Shown here piece by piece: positions 7,763-11,974 of a stretch of DNA of 11,974 nt; positions within the stretch are counted from its first letter, which is position 1; each line of letters opens with the position of its first letter. The notes beneath the pieces are model-generated. The model did not search any database and was not told where the DNA came from. It was given only the letters and a program-made list of their open reading frames with translations. The stretch spans positions 1 to 11,974 of the forward strand of contig CAYNTG010000074.1 of assembly GCA_964400105.1 (NCBI GenBank). Reading direction: 5' to 3'. Origin of the DNA: CAYNTG01 sp964400105 (GTDB taxonomy: Bacteria > UBP14 > UBA6098). The position numbers were made by a program, and so were the translations under genes.

Positions 7763-8305
7763 TTAGTTGCCGAGAATGGTGATATTCGCTCCAAAATTGA
7801 CCAGAACACATACGCCGGATGCCACCTCGAATGCCTTTTTGGCGATGTCGTAGGCGCTTTCCGTGACCTCTGGTTGAACGAGGATCGCGCGGATTGCCGC
7901 GAGAGCATATTCCTGTCCCGGGCCGACCGCGACCAATCCGGCATTCTGAAGCGAGGCCACCCCAGGCTCGATCACGAACGATTCCCGACCGTCGAGAACC
8001 GCAAGATAAACGCCCTTCGAGAGTCTTTCATCATCGATACTCCATTCTGAAGCCGTGTTATCGGCCGCCTCTCCAAGATTGGTGGAGCTATCGAGTTTTC
8101 GCTTCATCGTCTCGACGATATCCGAGAACTTCTCCGGGCCGGTGTATCCGATCAGGGTGCCGGAATATTCCTCGATTATACTAAGCTCGTCGCTATCGCG
8201 CTTTTTCGGATCGAAATCGGTGCCCAACGCCGCCGAACCATCGATAGAGATGCCTATAAGCGTAGTCCCGGCCTTCTTATTGTCTTTGTTTTTCGACCAT
8301 AACAC
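7763..8305 (-). CDS. degenerate HslV paralogue (proteasome-like, altered active site)
   Basis: A 180-residue protein that aligns with HslV end to end. It keeps a 13-residue propeptide ending in Gly, the Thr-Thr that would form the new N-terminus (T14, T15), and an Asp at the Asp17 position (D30). The matching stretches are GTTLIGISIDGSAALGTD (13-30) and the second-half YALAAIRAI (133-141). Key HslV features are changed: there is no Lys between 36 and 58, where Lys33 should fall, and about five residues are missing here. GSGG becomes GPGQ (128-131), so the Ser is Pro129. The AKDWR-x-DR helix is replaced by TASEWSIDDERL (84-95), and SGNGDVIEP is lost. No frameshift is present, and the GTG start at 8305 has a GGAGA ribosome-binding sequence six bases upstream, so it looks like a functional gene rather than a pseudogene. 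It may form mixed rings with HslV or its own ring. Proteolytic activity is doubtful. Confidence 0.85.
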   Translation of the reverse strand: MLWSKNKDNKKAGTTLIGISIDGSAALGTDFDPKKRDSDELSIIEEYSGTLIGYTGPEKFSDIVETMKRKLDSSTNLGEAADNTASEWSIDDERLSKGVYLAVLDGRESFVIEPGVASLQNAGLVAVGPGQEYALAAIRAILVQPEVTESAYDIAKKAFEVASGVCVLVNFGANITILGN

Positions 8306-8404
8306 GATAATCTCCGATTCACGTATTAATATTAAATATCCATTTTGAATGAATAAATAATATTACTCCGCAAATATCGAGCCGAATCGGAGCGAATCTC
8401 GCGG
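8306..8404 (-). promoter_or_regulatory. AT-rich intergenic region upstream of the hslV paralogue
   Basis: A 99-base spacer between the recombinase stop and the hslV-paralogue start. It is much more AT-rich in its middle (about 8321-8365) than the flanking genes. A TATTAT hexamer (minus strand, 8362-8357), matching five of six -10 positions, is present, but I find no convincing -35 partner, so a promoter is possible but not proven. A 9-bp inverted repeat, CTCCGATTC/GAATCGGAG, has arms at 8384-8392 and 8312-8320. The start-proximal arm includes the paralogue's GGAG ribosome-binding sequence, so pairing could hide it in an mRNA that begins upstream. Confidence 0.35.
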
Positions 8405-9340
8405 TTATTCTTTCGATTTCGATCTCGGATGCGCCTCATTGTAGCTTTTTTTCAGGTGTTCGATGCTTGTGTGCGTATAAATCTGCGTTGTAGAAAGTGA
8501 AACGTGCCCGAGAAGCTCTTTAACTGCAAGAAGGTCCGCGCCGCGTTCCATAAGGTGCGTCGCGAATGTATGGCGCATTACATGTGGAGAAGCTTTGCCG
8601 TCGGTTATTTGCGAAAGATATTTATGCACGATCATATATAGGTCTTTTCTGGCGAGTGGAGAGCCGGTTTTGCTAAGCCAGAAATCGGGCGTGGATTTCT
8701 CTTTCAAGATTTGCGGACGGACGCTAATATATTCACGGATAGCCTCGATAGCGGGCGGCCCGATCAAAACGATTCGTTCCTTGTTGCCCTTGCCCAAAAT
8801 CTTTATCTCGCCGGATTTCATGCTTATGTTATTCGTATCGATTCCGAGAAGCTCCGAGGCCCTGATTCCGGTGTCATAAAGAATCTCCATAATGGCCGCA
8901 TCCCTGACGCCGAGCGGCTTCGATTTATCCGGTAGGTTGAGAGCAAGATTGGCTTGAGAAAAATCGAGGAACGTCGGAAGATGCTTTTCCAGCTTCGGAA
9001 GTCGGACATAGCGCGCGGGATTCATCTTGATAATCTCGCGCACATAGAGGAAATCGAAGAAGCTTCTCGCCGCGCTGATCTTGCGATGAATACTGTTCGA
9101 AGCATAACCGGCGTGTTTCAGACCGACCAGAAACCCGCGCATATCGATAACATCGATCTTCTGCGGATTCTCCAAACCCTCTGGATAATTTTCCTTTAAA
9201 AAGGCCACCATTTGAGCGAGATCGGATCGATAAGCCCATGCAGTGCATTTCGAACCGTGCAGTTCCTTCACGATATACACTAGGTATTCTGCGATGAGGT
9301 TTTCGACTTTAGTTTTAGCTATGGTGTTATTCTTTTTCAT
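8405..9340 (-). CDS. Xer-family site-specific tyrosine recombinase
   Basis: A 311-residue tyrosine recombinase of XerC/XerD size, most likely resolving chromosome dimers at dif. The N-terminal SAM-like core-binding domain covers about 10-115. The catalytic domain has R160 (TGIRASELL), K184 (GKGNKERIV), H253-x-x-R256 (HVMRHTFATHL), H279 (LLGHVSLSTTQ) and the nucleophile Y288 (QIYTHT). The full R-K-H-R-H-Y set is present, so it should be active. The frame is open upstream to 9400, but ATG at 9340 gives the usual Xer length and follows a strong GGAGG nine bases upstream, lying inside the topA end (14-base overlap). The topA-xer-hslV order, as in Bacillus, supports XerC; XerD or a one-recombinase XerH/XerA-like protein cannot be excluded. 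No dif site was recognised nearby. Confidence 0.93.
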   Translation of the reverse strand: MKKNNTIAKTKVENLIAEYLVYIVKELHGSKCTAWAYRSDLAQMVAFLKENYPEGLENPQKIDVIDMRGFLVGLKHAGYASNSIHRKISAARSFFDFLYVREIIKMNPARYVRLPKLEKHLPTFLDFSQANLALNLPDKSKPLGVRDAAIMEILYDTGIRASELLGIDTNNISMKSGEIKILGKGNKERIVLIGPPAIEAIREYISVRPQILKEKSTPDFWLSKTGSPLARKDLYMIVHKYLSQITDGKASPHVMRHTFATHLMERGADLLAVKELLGHVSLSTTQIYTHTSIEHLKKSYNEAHPRSKSKE

Positions 9341-11567
9341 GGGATGTTTCCTCCACAGTTTCGGAGTATCCGCAACGCTTACACTTACGTGTAACACCAC
9401 TTTTTCGGACGATCAGGAACATCGTCTCGTGGCCACAGGACGGGCATTTGCCTTTGGTCGGCGGGTCCCAGCTTGCAAAGTCGCAATCGGGATACTTGCT
9501 GCAACCGAAGAAAACCTTGTTTTTGCGTGTGTATTTCTCGACGAGACGGCCGTTGCAGTTCTCATTAGGGCATTCGAAGCCGGTGTCGAAAGGTTCGGTA
9601 TATTTACAATCCGGATAGCCGCTGCAGGCCAAAAAACGCCTTTCACGACGATCGTGTTTTACTACCAATGGTTTTCCACACTTTGGACAAACCCGATCTA
9701 CCTCGATTTCCGGCAGCACCTCGCCATTGTCGTCGATGGGTTTTGTGTTTTTACATTCCGGGAAGTTGCTGCAAGCCAAAAACTTACCATAACGACCCCA
9801 TTTTATTATCATGGGTGAGCCGCATTTTTCGCATTTGTGCTCTGTTTTCTGTTCGAGCTCCTTTTTGATGTGAGATCGTTTCTTATTTGCCTCGACGAGT
9901 ATCGGCTCGAAATCGGTGTAAAATCCGCGAAGCAGCTCGACCCAATCGAGTTTTCCCTCCTCGACCTTATCCAGGTCCTCTTCCATTTTGGCGGTGAAAT
10001 CGACATCGAAAAGGCCGGGGAAAAGTTTGACAAGAAGTTCGAGAACCTCCATGCCTAAAGGGGTCGGCTTGAGATTCTTTTTGATCTTAGCGACGTATTT
10101 TCTTTTGGTGATAGTCGTGATGATTTGGGCATATGTCGATGGACGGCCTACGCCGCTTTGCTCCATATCGCGAATGAGGGTACCCTCCGTGAAGCGTCCG
10201 GGTGGTTTTGTGAATTTTTGTTCGGCTTCCTGACCTGCGAGAGAGAGGGTTTGGTTGCGTTTTAGATCCGGTAGCTTGACCAGTTCTTCAACGTCGTTAT
10301 TTTCGCCGTTTTCCTTTTGCCTGCCGGAGAGTTTGAGGAATCCATCGAAATCGAGATTCCGCTCGGTTGCGGTAAGTATGTATGACCCCGAGTTCACGAT
10401 GAGCTTGACCTGTTTGTATTCGGCATCGATCATCATCGATGCGACGAAACGACTCCATATAAGAGCATAAAGCCTGATTTGGTCTCCATTAAGATACTGT
10501 TTTATCGATTCCGGGGTTCGAAAAACATCGGCGGGTCGGATAGCCTCGTGAGCGTCCTGGCTCAGCTTGCCGGACTTGAACGAACGCATCTTGAGATAAT
10601 CCTTGCCGAACTCCTTCACGATGAACGCCGCGACGGATTCGCGTGCCTCGTCGGCGATGCGCAGGGAATCTGTGCGCATATATGTGATGAGGCCGATTTG
10701 GCCCTCTTCGCCTAGAGGGATTCCCTCGTAAAGTTGTTGGGCGACCCTCATCGTTTTTATCGCGGAGAAGCCGATTCTGCGGGCGGCGATTAGCTGCATC
10801 GAGCTTGTAATGAATGGTGGCGACGGCGACTTTTTGATGGTCTTTTTCTGGATGTCGGAGATGATATAAGTCTGTTTTGAGAGGGATTCCTTATGCTGGT
10901 TTGCTGTTTTCTCGTCAGAGATTTTGAGCGTCTTTCCCTCGAATTTTACCGCTTGGACCCGGAATGTTGTGCAGCCGTTTTTTAGATCGGAATAAAGGTT
11001 CCAAAATTCATCGGAGACGAATGCCTCGATCTTGCGTTCGCGTTCGACGATAAGGCGAAGAGCGACGCTTTGCACCCTTCCGGCGGATAGGCCTTTATAT
11101 AACGTTTTCCACAGAAAGGGCGAAACGAGGTATCCGACGAGCCTGTCCAGAACGCGGCGAGCCTGCTGGGCATCGACCTTATCGATATCTATCTTTGATG
11201 GGTGTTCGATCCCATAGAGGACGGCTTTTTTTGTGATCTCGTTGAAACGGATGCGTCCGACATAATCATCGTCGAATCCCAAAAGCTGTGCGATATGCCA
11301 TGCGATGGCCTCGCCCTCTCGATCCGGGTCGGAGGCCAGATATACCTTATCGGCTTTCTTGGCCTGTTTCCTGAGTTCGGAAATGATCTTGTGTTTTCCA
11401 GCTATCGGTTTGTATTCGGGAAGAAACCCTCCCTCGATATCTACACCTATCCTCTGCGTCGGAAGGTCTCGCAGATGACCACCGCTCGCGACGATGGAGT
11501 AATCGCTTCCCAAAAAACGCTTGAGCGTTTTGCACTTTGTTGGAGATTCGACAATTACCAGATTCAT
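9327..11567 (-). CDS. topA: DNA topoisomerase I (type IA)
   Basis: A 746-residue type IA topoisomerase that relaxes negative supercoils by single-strand cleavage. The Toprim domain has E7 (VIVESPTK) and the acidic triad region SDPDREGEA (79-87, with D80, D82 and E84). The conserved QQARRVLDRLVGY lies at 134-146. The catalytic Tyr is Y296 in GLITYMRTDS. The tail from about 578 holds four Cys4 zinc-binding modules: C579/C582/C599/C605, C627/C630/C648/C654, C666/C671/C689/C695 and C708/C711/C729/C732. The first three follow the C-x-x-C ... C-S-x-x-P-x-C pattern typical of TopA; the last is a shorter ribbon. ATG at 11567 lies 19 bases after the rpoZ stop, and I see no clear ribosome-binding sequence, so translation may depend on rpoZ readthrough coupling. 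It overlaps the recombinase start by 14 bases. Confidence 0.97.
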   Translation of the reverse strand: MNLVIVESPTKCKTLKRFLGSDYSIVASGGHLRDLPTQRIGVDIEGGFLPEYKPIAGKHKIISELRKQAKKADKVYLASDPDREGEAIAWHIAQLLGFDDDYVGRIRFNEITKKAVLYGIEHPSKIDIDKVDAQQARRVLDRLVGYLVSPFLWKTLYKGLSAGRVQSVALRLIVERERKIEAFVSDEFWNLYSDLKNGCTTFRVQAVKFEGKTLKISDEKTANQHKESLSKQTYIISDIQKKTIKKSPSPPFITSSMQLIAARRIGFSAIKTMRVAQQLYEGIPLGEEGQIGLITYMRTDSLRIADEARESVAAFIVKEFGKDYLKMRSFKSGKLSQDAHEAIRPADVFRTPESIKQYLNGDQIRLYALIWSRFVASMMIDAEYKQVKLIVNSGSYILTATERNLDFDGFLKLSGRQKENGENNDVEELVKLPDLKRNQTLSLAGQEAEQKFTKPPGRFTEGTLIRDMEQSGVGRPSTYAQIITTITKRKYVAKIKKNLKPTPLGMEVLELLVKLFPGLFDVDFTAKMEEDLDKVEEGKLDWVELLRGFYTDFEPILVEANKKRSHIKKELEQKTEHKCEKCGSPMIIKWGRYGKFLACSNFPECKNTKPIDDNGEVLPEIEVDRVCPKCGKPLVVKHDRRERRFLACSGYPDCKYTEPFDTGFECPNENCNGRLVEKYTRKNKVFFGCSKYPDCDFASWDPPTKGKCPSCGHETMFLIVRKSGVTRKCKRCGYSETVEETSHEKE

Positions 11568-11586
11568 CTGAATAAAATGGCTAAGA

Positions 11587-11853
11587 TTATATAGTTTTTT
11601 TCATGCCCCGACGATGTTGTTCCTCTTCTTCTTCACCCGGTTTGCTGTGTGTGTATGTCAATTGACCATCGAGTATTTCCTGTAAAGCCAGGAGCGTGGG
11701 TTTCTCTTTTTCGATAAGGCGAGTATCGTGTTTTTTCTCGAGAGCGATGCGCATCTGGTTAATTTCCCTTGCTCTTCTCGATGCGACGAGAACCAACTCA
11801 TACTTTGTCAGGCCTTCGATTTTCACGTCGTAAAGAAAGCTATCATTATCCAT
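11587..11853 (-). CDS. rpoZ: DNA-directed RNA polymerase omega subunit
   Basis: An 88-residue protein matching RpoZ in size and pattern. Omega helps assemble and stabilise the RNA polymerase beta' subunit. The family signature is visible at about 16-33 (TKYELVLVASRRAREINQ), then a charged helix and KEKPTLLALQEILDGQL at about 49-65. The tail is acidic then basic (GEEEEEQHRRGMKK). ATG at 11853 follows a strong GGAGGG. The gene is the first of the set, followed by topA after 19 bases. Confidence 0.88.
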   Translation of the reverse strand: MDNDSFLYDVKIEGLTKYELVLVASRRAREINQMRIALEKKHDTRLIEKEKPTLLALQEILDGQLTYTHSKPGEEEEEQHRRGMKKTI

Positions 11854-11923
11854 CGTGCCCTCCAGTTATGTGGTTGGAAACACCCAAATTCAAATCGGAT
11901 TATCGATGCATTCGAGCGCTTAA

Positions 11924-11952
11924 CATATAAAAAAAAATCCAAAATGCAACAA
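11924..11952 (-). promoter_or_regulatory. candidate promoter upstream of rpoZ
   Basis: On the minus strand TTGTTG (11952-11947), matching three of six -35 positions, is separated by 17 bases from TATATG (11929-11924), matching four of six -10 positions. The spacer holds a run of nine T. The predicted transcript would start near 11917 and carry a leader of about 64 bases with the rpoZ ribosome-binding site. The region 11854-11974 has no coding frame that I can support. Because the hexamer matches are weak, alternative alignments such as TTGCAT-N16-TATGTT are possible. Confidence 0.35.
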
Positions 11953-11974
11953 CCTATCGAAAAAAACTTTGTCG

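Noticed and set aside
7763..8305. hslV paralogue as a pseudogene
   Set aside because: The frame is complete, the start and ribosome-binding sequence are intact, and the fold-defining strands and Thr1 are kept. The differences are substitutions and one short deletion rather than frameshifts or stops.
7763..8305. hslV paralogue as an Anbu-type proteasome homologue
   Set aside because: It is shorter than Anbu and shares lineage-specific residues with the neighbouring HslV, so HslV duplication fits better. Only a tree would settle this.
9341..9400. Extension of the recombinase start to 9400
   Set aside because: It would add 20 residues inside topA. The ATG at 9340 has a strong GGAGG and gives the usual Xer length.

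Overview
All recognisable genes in this window lie on the minus strand, so the genes run from the right edge to the left edge. The core content is ordinary bacterial housekeeping: RNA polymerase omega, topoisomerase I, a Xer-type recombinase, the HslVU protease, RecN, a phosphatidylglycerophosphate-synthase-like enzyme and a KtrA/TrkA-type potassium-channel regulator. A lipoprotein signal peptide and several export signals point to a cell with a secreted or envelope proteome. The topA-xer-hslV-hslU order resembles the Bacillus topA-trmFO-xerC-codW/clpQ-clpY neighbourhood, but trmFO and codY are absent. Base composition is mid-GC by eye, with many TCGA tetranucleotides. The host is probably a non-model, possibly uncultured, Gram-negative lineage. 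That placement is inference and weak; no 16S rRNA or lineage marker is present.

Right block (about 11974 to 5807): a candidate promoter, then rpoZ, topA and a xerC/xerD-type recombinase that overlaps the topA end. A 99-base AT-rich spacer follows, then a degenerate HslV paralogue, the genuine hslV, and hslU, whose GTG start directly abuts the hslV stop codon.

Middle block (5806 to 2790): a 124-base spacer with a good sigma70-like promoter, then recN, pgsA and a ktrA/trkA-like gene. recN and pgsA overlap by 4 bases (ATGA), and pgsA and ktrA overlap by 19 bases, so translation is probably coupled.

Left block (2774 to 1): a run of exported proteins of unknown function with 15 to 19 base gaps. 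These are a predicted lipoprotein, a secreted protein with an NTF2-like region and two retropepsin-like regions, a secreted beta-rich protein, and the first residues of another exported protein that runs off the window.

The most unusual item is the second HslV-like subunit (7763-8305). It keeps the N-terminal Thr-Thr and Asp17-equivalent of the proteasome fold, but lacks the Ser of GSGG and has no clear Lys33 equivalent. It is encoded immediately before the canonical hslVU pair and shares lineage-specific sequence with that HslV, which suggests local duplication followed by divergence into an altered or non-catalytic ring subunit.
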